Shown here: positions 24,848 through 33,700 of the stretch, in pieces
Numbering within the stretch: the stretch's first letter is position 1
Layout: each line of letters starts with the position of its first letter
NCBI GenBank assembly: GCA_937871985.1
Contig: CALMPB010000409.1
Location: forward strand, 1-41,749
Direction: 5' to 3'
Origin: an uncultured Burkholderiaceae bacterium
Lineage (GTDB): Bacteria > Pseudomonadota > Gammaproteobacteria > Burkholderiales > Burkholderiaceae
Length of the DNA stretch: 41,749 bases
Notes under the pieces: model-generated
Databases searched by the model: none
What the model saw: the letters and a program-made list of their open reading frames with translations, nothing else
Told to the model about the DNA's origin: nothing
Translations under genes and position numbers: made by a program

Positions 24848-25234
24848 ATGGGACATTGCTACCATCACGCGCTGTCCTCGGTCCGGAAATGGGGCGGCCC
24901 GCCGGAGGATTATCTGCCGCTCCATCAATGGTTCGATGAGCCGTCGAAGCTGATCACGGCGGATTTCCGACACCGGGCGCTGCGTCATCATGCCGAAGGC
25001 ATCTTCATGCTCGAACGCTTCTTCGGCCCGACCATCACCATCGCCTCCGGGCGCACGGTGCCGGTCCGGCTGATCGGCGAACAGCATGTCCGCGAGGATC
25101 TCGGCTGCATCCCGGGCTTCGCCGACTGGGTCCGCTGCATCCGGCCCGAACCGTGGATGGGTCGCGCGCAGCCGATCCATCGCGACGTCGATCCGTTCGC
25201 GCTGCCTCCTCCGATCGAAAGGAAGGCGGCATGA
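24848..25234 (+). CDS. DUF6915-like protein
   Basis: A 128-residue protein MGHCYHHALSSVRKWGG..., rich in His and Trp, with HQWFDEPSK, RHRALRHHAEGIF and the ending WMGRAQPIHRD. The pattern fits the DUF6915 family seen next to DUF6878 on alphaproteobacterial elements. ATG 24848 is preferred over 24845 because AGGAGG is then at normal distance. It overlaps the next gene by ATGA. Conserved His, Cys and Asp residues suggest possible metal binding; no function is known. Confidence 0.75.
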   Translation: MGHCYHHALSSVRKWGGPPEDYLPLHQWFDEPSKLITADFRHRALRHHAEGIFMLERFFGPTITIASGRTVPVRLIGEQHVREDLGCIPGFADWVRCIRPEPWMGRAQPIHRDVDPFALPPPIERKAA

Positions 25235-25449
25235 AGATCCAGGCCATCCTCAAATTCGACCTGGAGGATTGGGCGGGCGTGCCGGTCGTCGATCACGAGA
25301 CGCTCGATCTCGCGGCCCAGGACACCAACCGCGCCATCCGCTCGCGCCTGATGGGCGAAGCCTTCCTCGACGCCGATGCCCTTGTCCGGACCTGGACGCT
25401 GCAGGTTTCGATCCGCGACGGACCGCCCGAGTCGGATCCGCCCGACTAG
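25231..25449 (+). CDS. Hypothetical 72-aa protein
   Basis: Starts within the stop of the DUF6915-like gene (ATGA at 25231-25234) with AAGGAAGG upstream, so it is translationally coupled. It begins MKIQAILKFDLEDWAGVPV and looks like a small alpha/beta protein (LVRTWTLQVSIRD strand near the end). No family recognised. Conserved position in a tight gene chain supports it as real. Confidence 0.65.
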   Translation: MKIQAILKFDLEDWAGVPVVDHETLDLAAQDTNRAIRSRLMGEAFLDADALVRTWTLQVSIRDGPPESDPPD

Positions 25450-25469
25450 CGGCGAAGCGCGCGCGCGCG

Positions 25470-25667
25470 ATGGGCGACTGGCGGATCGAGCTGACCGGGT
25501 TCAACGATCTCGGCGTCGAGCGGCTCAAGGCGATGGGCTTGATCTCCGAGATCGTCTCGTGGAAACTCCGCCTCTATGTGCCGACAGGGGCTGTCGGCGC
25601 CGACGTGCCGGGGCGTCTGCTCGAACGCTATCCGATCGAGCGGGTCTCGGCGCGCAAGGCCGCCTGA
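25470..25667 (+). CDS. Hypothetical 65-aa protein
   Basis: MGDWRIELTGFNDLGVERLKAMGL... IVSWKLRLYVPTG ... ERVSARKAA. An alpha/beta pattern with a regular start and end that fits the 25450-25678 gap between neighbours. No ribosome binding site is evident (the upstream bases are a GC repeat), so it may depend on coupling to the gene before it. No family recognised. Confidence 0.55.
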   Translation: MGDWRIELTGFNDLGVERLKAMGLISEIVSWKLRLYVPTGAVGADVPGRLLERYPIERVSARKAA

Positions 25668-25678
25668 GGAGCCCCGTG

Positions 25679-26773
25679 ATGCAAAGCCCCGCCAGCCAGA
25701 TCGCCGCCGCCCTTGCCGACCAGGCCGAAGCGGTCTGTCGCCGCTATCTGTCCAACGGCCGCAAGGAAGGCCGCTACTGGCTGGTCGGCGACGTCCACAA
25801 TGCCACCGGGCGCAGCCTCTACGTTCGACTGGTCGCCTCGCCTGATGGGCGGGGGCAAGCTGGCAAATGGACCGATGCCCAGAATGGCGATCACGGCGAC
25901 CTGCTCGATATCATCGCCGCTTCTTGTGGGCATCGGACCCTGCGCGACACGCTCGACGAGGCGCGGCGTTTCCTGAGCCTGCCGCAGCCCCCGCCGAGCA
26001 CCGCGCCCTCTCCACGGCGCAGCAAGGCGCCGACCGGGACGCCGGAAGCGGCGCGACGGCTGCTCGCCGCATCGCAGCCGATCGCCCGCACCATCGCCGC
26101 GGTCCACCTCGCTTCACGCGGCATCACCGACCTCAGCGGCTGCGACGCACTGCGCTTCCATCCACGCTGCTGGTATCGGCCGTCCGACGAGGATGAGCCC
26201 GACGCCCGCAACGCATGGCCGGCGATGATCGCGGCGGTGACCGATCTCGACGGCACCGTCACCGGGGTCCACCGCACCTGGCTCACGCGCGACGGCTCGG
26301 CCAAGGCGCCGATCGCCTTTCCCCGCCGCGCCATGGGGCACCTGCTCGGCAACGGCGTGCGGTTCGGCGCGAGCGGTCCCGTCATGCTCGCGGCGGAAGG
26401 CATCGAGACCCTGCTGTCGCTGCGCCAGGTCATGCCCATGCTTCCGGCGATCGCCGGCCTCTCCGCCGCGCATCTCGCCGCCATCCTGTTCCCGGCCGGT
26501 CTGCGCCGCCTCTATGTCGCGCGCGACGACGATCCCGCCGGCGCCATCGCGTTCACGACCCTGGTCCAGCGCGCGCTACCGGTCGGGATCGAGATCGTGC
26601 CGCTCGACCCTCGTCTCGACGATTTCAACAGCGATCTCGTCAATCTCGGGCGTCGGCGGATCGCGGAGAGCCTGTGCGCCCAGCTCTGGCCCGAAGACAC
26701 CGCCCGGTTCCTCGACACCGGTGCCGGAACCGGCCGGGCGCCCCGGATCGGGCGGCAACGATCAGCGCCATGA
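25679..26773 (+). CDS. Toprim-domain protein (plasmid primase-like)
   Basis: A 364-residue protein with an N-terminal DUF7146-like region (about 1-110, GRYWLVGDVHNATGRSLYVRL) and a C-terminal Toprim domain. The Toprim acidic residues are visible: Glu in LAAEGIETLLSL and DDDPAG in LYVARDDDPAGAIAF. ATG 25679 has GAGGAG at about 10 bases. Such proteins are common on conjugative elements and resemble the primase half of TraC or helicase-primase proteins, but no helicase domain is fused here. It probably primes DNA synthesis during transfer or replication. It ends the gene chain started at 24370. Confidence 0.85.
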   Translation: MQSPASQIAAALADQAEAVCRRYLSNGRKEGRYWLVGDVHNATGRSLYVRLVASPDGRGQAGKWTDAQNGDHGDLLDIIAASCGHRTLRDTLDEARRFLSLPQPPPSTAPSPRRSKAPTGTPEAARRLLAASQPIARTIAAVHLASRGITDLSGCDALRFHPRCWYRPSDEDEPDARNAWPAMIAAVTDLDGTVTGVHRTWLTRDGSAKAPIAFPRRAMGHLLGNGVRFGASGPVMLAAEGIETLLSLRQVMPMLPAIAGLSAAHLAAILFPAGLRRLYVARDDDPAGAIAFTTLVQRALPVGIEIVPLDPRLDDFNSDLVNLGRRRIAESLCAQLWPEDTARFLDTGAGTGRAPRIGRQRSAP

Positions 26774-27048
26774 CCATCCCCGACAGAGGCCGCGCCGTCG
26801 GCCTTCGATAGAGGGCGACTGCGGCAAGCGGCGCGCGGCGGCAAAGGCGGGGCCGGCGGCTATTTTCCGCCGGGGCGCGGGCTGAAGCCGCACGCCCCTT
26901 TGCATCGCGAAGCAAAATAGCCTTGGCCCGCCATCCTCCGCTGGCGCTCCGGCCGCGCCCCTTCGGGGACGCGGTGCAGCCGCGTACCGCCCGCCGCCGG
27001 TCGTCGCCACGAAGACCGCGACAGGCGCGGCTCATCCGGAGACTTCCC
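26774..27048 (+). other. GC-rich untranslated leader with several strong stems
   Basis: 275 bases without a convincing gene upstream of the DUF2493 gene. It contains CCGGCGG/CCGCCGG (26853-26873), GGGGC.../...GCCCC with an inner GCGG/CCGC stem (26872-26898), a long-range pair GGCTATTTT (26858-26866) with AAAATAGCC (26914-26922) that competes with the first stem, and a CCGCGCCCC-TTC-GGGGACGCGG hairpin (26953-26974). The latter resembles the hairpin at 41029-41048. A structured 5' leader or small RNA is possible. Confidence 0.5.
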
Positions 27049-27987
27049 ATGGCGATCGATCTCGACCAGCCCGAACAGGACGAACTCCAGCCCGGTTCCA
27101 CCGCCTATGTCCTTCAGGAAATGCAGCTCTACGGCTACCGTCCCTTCGAGGACGAACCCGACGCCCGTCCGCTTCCAGACACCCGCATGATGGGCGGCGC
27201 GATCGCCGACACCTTCGACGCGATGGTGGCCTGCCTGACCGACACGCGGATCGAGCCCGACCTCGAAGACCTCGCCTGGAACATCGTCAATGTCTTCCAG
27301 CGCGCCGGCGAGCGGATCGAGCGCGAGCTTGACGACAATGAACAGGCGCAGAAGCGGCTCCAGCGTCAACAGGATGGCAGCGAGGTGAAGTCGGTCGAGC
27401 TGGAACGCAAGATCGCCGAAGGCATCACCATGATGGAACGCCGCGACACGATGGAAACCTTCCGCGACATGGGCGCCGAGCAATTCGAGAAATATCTGCG
27501 CAAGCCGTGGATGCCGTGGTCGGGGCCGATGGTGAACCACAAGGCGCTGACCTCGGCGGTGCTCGACAGCCGCAAGCAGATCGACAAGCGCGCGTATCAG
27601 GACGCCCGCGTCCTCAACCCCGATGGTCCCCGCTTCGTCCTCAGCGCCGGTCCGAACTTCCAGGACCATGCGCTCATCTGCGGCACGCTCGACAAATTGC
27701 TCGCGCAGTTTCCCGACATGGTGCTGGTGCACGGCAAGACGCCGACGGGTGGCGAGCACATAGCCGCGTGCTGGGCGCGCAACCATGACGTGCCGCAGGA
27801 TCCGCGCAAGCCCGACTGGGACAAGCATGGCAAGGCGGCGCCGTTCAAGCGCAACGACGTCATGCTCCAGGTCATGCCCAAAGGTGTCATCGTCTTCCCC
27901 GGCTCGGGCATCCAGGACAATCTCGCCGACAAGGCGCGCAAGCTCGGCATCAAGGTCTGGGACTTCCGCGAGCGCCGGGCGTCCTGA
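27049..27987 (+). CDS. DUF2493 (SLOG-like) domain protein
   Basis: A 312-residue protein. The first 170 or so residues are helical and charged; the C-terminal 130 form a DUF2493 domain of the SLOG/Rossmann-like class (FVLSAGPNFQDHALICGTLDKLL, MVLVHGKTPTGGEHIAACWARN, VIVFPGSGIQDNLADKARKLGIKVWDF), which in related families binds nucleotide-derived ligands. GGAG precedes ATG 27049; the frame is open to 26923 but that region is leader. It is a common neighbour of the Toprim gene on sphingomonad elements. Function unknown. Confidence 0.85.
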   Translation: MAIDLDQPEQDELQPGSTAYVLQEMQLYGYRPFEDEPDARPLPDTRMMGGAIADTFDAMVACLTDTRIEPDLEDLAWNIVNVFQRAGERIERELDDNEQAQKRLQRQQDGSEVKSVELERKIAEGITMMERRDTMETFRDMGAEQFEKYLRKPWMPWSGPMVNHKALTSAVLDSRKQIDKRAYQDARVLNPDGPRFVLSAGPNFQDHALICGTLDKLLAQFPDMVLVHGKTPTGGEHIAACWARNHDVPQDPRKPDWDKHGKAAPFKRNDVMLQVMPKGVIVFPGSGIQDNLADKARKLGIKVWDFRERRAS

Positions 27988-28056
27988 TCGCCCGGCCATG
28001 CGCCGCATCGGCTTTCCACCGTGCATCCCTCCACATCTGTTGCTAGGCTGTTCTCA

Positions 28057-28995
28057 ATGCGGACCGATCTCGATCACCTCCCTGCCCAGAAGCGCCGCGA
28101 ACTCGAGCGGGTCGTCCAGATCATCTTCGAGGAGTTCGCCGATGCGCTGGCGCTGGCGAAGCACAAATGGAAGAAGCAGGGGCGGATCGAGAAGATCATC
28201 CTCTATGGGAGCTATGCGCGCGGCGGCTGGGTCGACGAGCCGCACACCGCCAAGGGCTATCAGTCCGACTATGACCTGCTGATCATCGTCAACGACAAGC
28301 GCCTGACCGATCGGGTCGACTATTGGCTCAAGCTGGAGGAGCGCCTCAACCGCGAGCTGGCGATCACCAAGACGCTGCGCACGCCGGTCAATTTCATCGT
28401 CCACACGCTCCAGGAGGTGAACGACGGGCTCGCGCACGGTCGCTACTTCTTCATGGACGTCAAGCGCGACGGCATCGCGATCTACCAGACGCTGCCGACC
28501 GAGTTGCACGAGCCCAAGCCCAAGACCCCGCCCAAGGCGCTGGAGATGGCGCGGGAATACTTTGACGAGTGGATGCCGAGCGCCGCAGAATTCATCGAGG
28601 GCTACAATTTCTATATGGGGAGAAGAAGCTGGAAGAAGGCCGCGTTCTTACTCCATCAAGGCACTGAGGCGCTCTACCACTGCGTGCTGCTGGTGAAGAC
28701 CTTCTACACACCGCACGTTCACAATATCGGCTTCCTGCGCACGCAGGCGGAGCGGCTCGACCGCCGGCTCGTCGATGCCTGGCCGCGCGAGAACCGGTTC
28801 GAGCAACGCACATGGGAGAAACTCAAGGAAGCTTACGTGAAGGCACGCTATTCGAAGCACTATCGGATATCCGAAGAAGAATTGCGCTGGCTCGGACACC
28901 GTGTTGAGGAATTGGGACGCGCCGTGCACGAAATCTGCTCCGAGCGAATCGCTGAATTGGAGGCGAAATTGAACGAGACCCGTGCAAGCGGTTGA
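28057..28995 (+). CDS. Fused nucleotidyltransferase-HEPN protein
   Basis: A 312-residue fusion. Residues 40-150 form a minimal nucleotidyltransferase with GSYARGG (Gly51-Ser52) and SDYDLLIIV (Asp71, Asp73); where a third acidic residue is usual, in PVNFIVHTL, there is Asn112. Residues 160-300 form a HEPN domain with KARYSKHY (Arg264, His268) as candidate RNase residues. Separate MNT and HEPN proteins form toxin-antitoxin pairs in which the MNT protein adenylylates HEPN; here both are in one chain. ATG 28057 is chosen from the typical N-terminus, although its ribosome binding site is weak. It lies at the left edge of the cargo region next to the IS1182 element. Confidence 0.85.
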   Translation: MRTDLDHLPAQKRRELERVVQIIFEEFADALALAKHKWKKQGRIEKIILYGSYARGGWVDEPHTAKGYQSDYDLLIIVNDKRLTDRVDYWLKLEERLNRELAITKTLRTPVNFIVHTLQEVNDGLAHGRYFFMDVKRDGIAIYQTLPTELHEPKPKTPPKALEMAREYFDEWMPSAAEFIEGYNFYMGRRSWKKAAFLLHQGTEALYHCVLLVKTFYTPHVHNIGFLRTQAERLDRRLVDAWPRENRFEQRTWEKLKEAYVKARYSKHYRISEEELRWLGHRVEELGRAVHEICSERIAELEAKLNETRASG

Positions 28996-29071
28996 TCCGC
29001 GTCCTCATCGCGACACTCAGCATCACTGGTCGAGCTTTAGGTTATGCCCTCGTGAGCGACCGCTATCGACC

Positions 29072-30662
29072 GAGTCTGTGTAAAAACGCCGTTTCGTGGT
29101 AGAGTTTTCCGGGATTTCGGGAGGCCGCCGATGAGCCGTTTCGTGGAAGAACAAGGCCGCCGGCAGGATTTTCTATTGCCAGCCTCGCTCGATGATTATG
29201 TCGCTGAAGATAACCCGGCCCGGGTCGTCGAAGCGTTTATCGACGAGTTGGATCTGTTGGCGATTGGCTTTGTCGGGGCGACGCCAGCGTCTACCGGGCG
29301 CCCGGCATATCATCCTTCGACGATGCTGAAGATCTATCTCTACGGCTACCTGAACCGGATCCAGTCGACCCGGCGGCTGGAACGTGAAGCGCAACGCAAT
29401 ATCGAGCTGATGTGGCTGACGGGGCGATTGGCACCGGACTTCAAGACGATCGCAAATTTCCGACGGGACAATAGTGCAGCAATCCGGGCCGTTTGCAGCC
29501 AGTTTGTGGTTTTGTGCCGACAGTTGAATTTGTTTGGTCAGGCGATCGTGGCGGTTGACGGCAGCAAGTTCAAAGCGGTGAACAACCGGGATCGCAATTA
29601 CACAGAACACAAGGCGGCCAAGCGGATCGAGCAGGTGGAGGCCAGCATCGAGCGCTACCTTGCCGCACTCGACCGTGCTGATCGTGAGACAAGCGACGTC
29701 CCGCAGGCACGGGTTGAGCAGATCCGGGACAAGATCGCTGGCTTGCGCGGGCAGATGCGTTTCCTGAAGGAGATGGCCGCACAAGTCGAAGCGACACCCG
29801 ATCATCAGGTATCGCTGACCGATCCGGATGCCAGGTCCATGAACAGCAGCGGTCGAGGTACTGGAATCGTCGGCTACAATTTGCAGGCAGCGGTGGATGC
29901 CGAACACCACCTCATTGTCGCGCATGAGGTAGTGAACGAGGGCAACGACCGGGCGCAGCTCGCACCAATGAGCCGGCTAGCCAAGGCGGCCGTCGCCGAA
30001 CCTGAAATCACCGTCCTCGCGGATCGCGGCTATATGAACGGCGAACAGGTGCTGGATTGCGAAGGTACGGGCATTTTACCATGCGTGCCCAGAACCGACA
30101 CATCCGGCAAAGCCCAGCGCGGCTTATTCACCAAGGCCGACTTCGTGTACGATGCCGACCAAGATCATTATACCTGCCCGGCAGGAGAGCATCTGACCAA
30201 GGCGCGTGCGCGGTCCGATCATCATGGCGACATTGACCACTACCGCAACCTGAGCGCCTGCCAGAACTGCGTTCTGCGACCGCGCTGTACCACGGAATAC
30301 GTGAAGCGCGTCAAACGATGGAAGCATGAGGCGGTCATCGATGCCATGCAAAAGCGGCTCGACCTGTTACCCAATGCCATGGGCATTCGTCGCCGGACTG
30401 TCGAGCATGTCTTTGGCACCCTCAAATCCTGGATGGGCAGCACGCATTTTCTGACCAAAACACTCAAAAACGTCAGAACCGAGATGAGTTTGTGCGTGCT
30501 GGCCTACAATATGAAGCGGATGATCCAGATCATGGGCGTTCAGCCCCTCATCGCCGCGATCCGGACCTGACGAGCTTGCGCAGAGGCCGAGCATTCAGGC
30601 GCCGCGGCCCCAAAGATCCATCTCCCGCGCAATTCACCTCGGAAGCGTTTCTACACAACCTC
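29072..30662 (+). mobile_element. IS1182-family insertion sequence, complete
   Basis: A 1591-bp element. Imperfect terminal repeats are GAGTCTGTGTAAAAACGC on the left (29072-29089) and, on the opposite strand, GAGGTTGTGTAGAAACGC on the right (30645-30662), 15 of 18 matching. Both flanks carry GACC (29068-29071 and 30663-30666), a 4-bp target duplication. One transposase gene fills the element. Intact ends and target duplication suggest fairly recent insertion. Confidence 0.85.
29131..30570 (+). CDS. IS1182-family transposase
   Basis: A 479-residue DDE transposase of the IS1182 group. Landmarks are the N-terminal SRFVEEQGRRQDFLLPASLDDYV-type start, the YHPSTMLKIYLYGYLN helix, the first acidic motif in AIVAVDGSKFKAVN, the second in VLADRGYMNGE and the C-terminal AxNMKRM helix after a FGTLKSWMG segment carrying the Glu region. 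A zinc-finger-like Cys stretch (SACQNCVLRPRC) precedes the end, usual for this family. Full length and uninterrupted, so probably active. Confidence 0.95.
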   Translation: MSRFVEEQGRRQDFLLPASLDDYVAEDNPARVVEAFIDELDLLAIGFVGATPASTGRPAYHPSTMLKIYLYGYLNRIQSTRRLEREAQRNIELMWLTGRLAPDFKTIANFRRDNSAAIRAVCSQFVVLCRQLNLFGQAIVAVDGSKFKAVNNRDRNYTEHKAAKRIEQVEASIERYLAALDRADRETSDVPQARVEQIRDKIAGLRGQMRFLKEMAAQVEATPDHQVSLTDPDARSMNSSGRGTGIVGYNLQAAVDAEHHLIVAHEVVNEGNDRAQLAPMSRLAKAAVAEPEITVLADRGYMNGEQVLDCEGTGILPCVPRTDTSGKAQRGLFTKADFVYDADQDHYTCPAGEHLTKARARSDHHGDIDHYRNLSACQNCVLRPRCTTEYVKRVKRWKHEAVIDAMQKRLDLLPNAMGIRRRTVEHVFGTLKSWMGSTHFLTKTLKNVRTEMSLCVLAYNMKRMIQIMGVQPLIAAIRT

Positions 30663-30748
30663 GACCAACGCCCGTCGTTCGCGCCCGCGTTGATCGCTCC
30701 CATGAGCTGTCAGTCCGGTTTTCCGCCATTCGGCGTCATCGGATCAAT

Positions 30749-30762
30749 CTTCATCAATGAAG
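30749..30762. promoter_or_regulatory. Palindrome upstream of the STAND-NTPase gene
   Basis: CTTCAT-CA-ATGAAG, 6-bp perfect arms, 37 bases before the chosen start of the large gene. A possible operator. The IS1182 element ends 86 bases further upstream, so the IS may also influence transcription. Confidence 0.3.
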
Positions 30763-30799
30763 CTTGCCCGCTTCTCTCTTGCAATACATGTGGCGCACC

Positions 30800-33700
30800 A
30801 TGACGATCGCGATCATTGGCCCTGAAAAGTTTGCCTTCCAAGATCTTGTTTGTGTGGACCTGGCTCTTGGCGCGATGGGCTCCGGACCCGTCGCGATGAT
30901 CCCGGAACAAGCTGGCTATGAGGATGCGACTTTGTCCTGGCCGGCGACCGACGGCGCGCCGGCAGCTACGATCGAGGTCCAAGTTAAGGGTGCGTCGGGA
31001 ACGGTCGACATGGCGGCGCTCGCCGAGCATCTGCTCCATTACCCCGACCGCGCCGCGACAGGGTCGCTGCTCGAACGCCTGATGAATGCCGGAGATCGCG
31101 CCGCACTGTTCGTAGTGTCCGCCCGCTGCGCCGACATACTCGCCCCTCTTCTGCTCGATCGAGCGCCGCGCGCGCTAACCGTCGGGCGCGCAGTACCCGC
31201 CGCACTCGCTGATGCGCTGTGTGAGGCCGTGAAGCGGATCAGCAACAAGCCGATCGCAGAGGACGCCACCAAGTTGCAGAGAAGCCGGCGCGCCGACGCC
31301 AAGGCACTCGCGGCGCGCTCAATTGCCGAATACGAACGTGCACTGTCACGCCTCGCGATCGTCGAGCGCGAGACCGCCGAGACGGTTGAAGTGCGGCTCC
31401 ACCGTGCGCTCCAGCTCCGCCGCTTCGACACGCTATCGATCCGCGGCATCCTCGCCAGCCTGACCGACCACCTCGGCACCGCCAAGCGCGACCAGACGGA
31501 CGTGATACCGGCAATGCAACACGAGTTGGAGAGGCGCGCGCCCCAAGCGGTGAGCCCTGCCACTTATCTGGACCGTGGCATCGAGGCGGGGCTTCTCCAG
31601 CAACTCGAAGATCAGAGGGCTCTGCTGCTCGCCGGGCCGCCGCGGGCCGGCAAGTCGTGGACTGCGCGACGCATCGGGGGTGAACTACAGTGTCTCGGCT
31701 TCGAGGTCAGGAACGGCAGCCATATTGACGAGGCCGAACGATTCCTCACTGACCCGATCGCTGTCGAGCGCCTCTACATCCTCGACGACCCGCTCGGCGC
31801 GCGCGAGCCGACCGCGGACGCCAGCGCCCGCCTCGGCACATTGCGCGGTCTCATCGAGCGCCTAGCGCCCAACCGACGCCTTGTCGTCGCCCAAACCGAA
31901 TCCGTCCTGCTCCAGACGCGCGGAGCCGGCACCATCGATGCCTGTGCGCTTGGCGCCCAGTCATGGCTCGCGATAACGCCACTTGCGCCGGAGCGCGCCC
32001 TCGCGGTCTGGCGGGCCGCCGCCGCCGCCCAGGACATCGGACAGACTGCCATCGACCGGGTCGCCGCGCTCATCGAGCGCGACGAGCAGTTGCGTGATCC
32101 AGGCGCCCTAGCCTATCTCGCCCAGACGTTCGATGGCCTGCCCGCCAATGCCGGCGATGCCGAGATTCTGTTCCAGGCGCGCAGCGATGCCGTCGACTTC
32201 GCACGCGGCCTCGCGGCTGCCTCGGCGGGGTGTCGAACGATGCTTTCCGCCGCCGCGCTTGCGACCGCGCCGGGACAGGCCGCAGCGATCCCTGAGATCG
32301 CCTTCATTGCCAATGGCGGCGAAGCGCGTCCAGGCCTTGAGCCCGAAAGCATCCTGATCAGGCTCGGAGCCGATCGGAGGCCTTCGCCGGTTTATGGTGC
32401 ACCGCCCGAACTCGCCGAAAGTCAGGCCTTCGCGGTAGACGACCTCCAGCGTCGGCGCGTTCTTGGCCTTGGCGAACGCGGCCTGAATTTCACCCATCCC
32501 TATCTGCGCGCCGGCGCGCAGGCGTTGTTGCGGCCCGACATACCAGGCGATCTTGATCGGGTCGTCGAGCAGGCCGAGAGAGGCCTCGCCTGCGTGGACG
32601 CTTCCACGTCTCTCGCAGCGGCGCGCAATCTGCGGTGGCTGCGCGCCGCGGTCGCGCCCGATGCGCGGCCGAAGATCTTCGAGGTCGCGTGCACTGGGAT
32701 CCGTTCGCTGTTCCCCGCGACCCGCGATGCTTGCTTCGCCTTCCTGATCGACATGGCCGACGAACTGTCACCCGCCCAGCGCCATCGCATGCCGGACTGG
32801 GCGGACCGTGTGTCGATAGGGCTCGGAGACATCGACATCAGCAACGGCATCGGCTTCATCACCGACCAGCCCGACATGTTCGGCGCAGCCTCCCCGCTCG
32901 ACGAAATCCAGCCTTATCTCTCCACTCTCGATGCGGGCGAACCGCTCGGTCTCGATCTCGCGCTCAGCCGGCGCATCCTTCTCACCCTCAGGCGGCATCC
33001 AGAGGCGATGAGCGCCGCGGCCTGCCGTCGTTTCCTGCGCGCCGACGAGGCCGTCATCCGGGCGGCGGCGGCACGGGCCTGGCTTGTGCGTCCGCGCGAA
33101 GCCGACGAGGACATCATCGAATGGCTTGCGCATGACCGTGCGCCCGCGATCAGTAAAGCGATCCTCGACAGCGTCGCGGGCAGCTGGGAGGCGCTCGAGG
33201 CGCCCCGGCGCGCAGCGTTGACCGCGATGTTGCGGGCGCAGGCGACGTCGCCCGGCTGCGCCAGCGTTCTGCTCAACCGGCTCGTCCTGTTCAATCGCGT
33301 CGAATATTATGGCGATGCGCCGCCATGGTCGCTGTTCGCCAACCTCATGCCGACCGTGATCGAGCATCTGCCGCTGTCGGTGTCGTTCCAGAACGGACGG
33401 CTGAACGCGGCCCTAGACGATGCCTTCGAGGCGATCCCGCCTGAATCGCTGGGTCCGTTGGTCGAGGCTTGGGCACACCGCCTTCAGCGCCGCCTCGCTT
33501 ACCGCACCTTAGACGAATACGAGCTCTCGATCGTAGGACCGTTGCTCGCAACCCTCCGACCGGATCACCGCCTGCCGCTTCTGCGCGATCTGCTCGGTGT
33601 CGCGGACACTGGCGCGCGTGTCGTTACGATGAAATGGCTCTTGGCCGACTGGGATGAGCTCTCGTCCGGCGAGCATGCGCTGTTGTCCGATGCGCTCACC

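Noticed and set aside
26762..27010. 82-residue minus-strand frame in the DUF2493 leader
   Set aside because: Low-complexity Ala/Arg/Gly product with no ribosome binding site; the region is better explained as a structured leader.
26860..28026. 388-residue minus-strand frame
   Set aside because: Covers the DUF2493 gene and its leader in antisense; no recognisable protein.
29173..29925. 250-residue minus-strand frame inside the IS
   Set aside because: Antisense to the IS1182 transposase.
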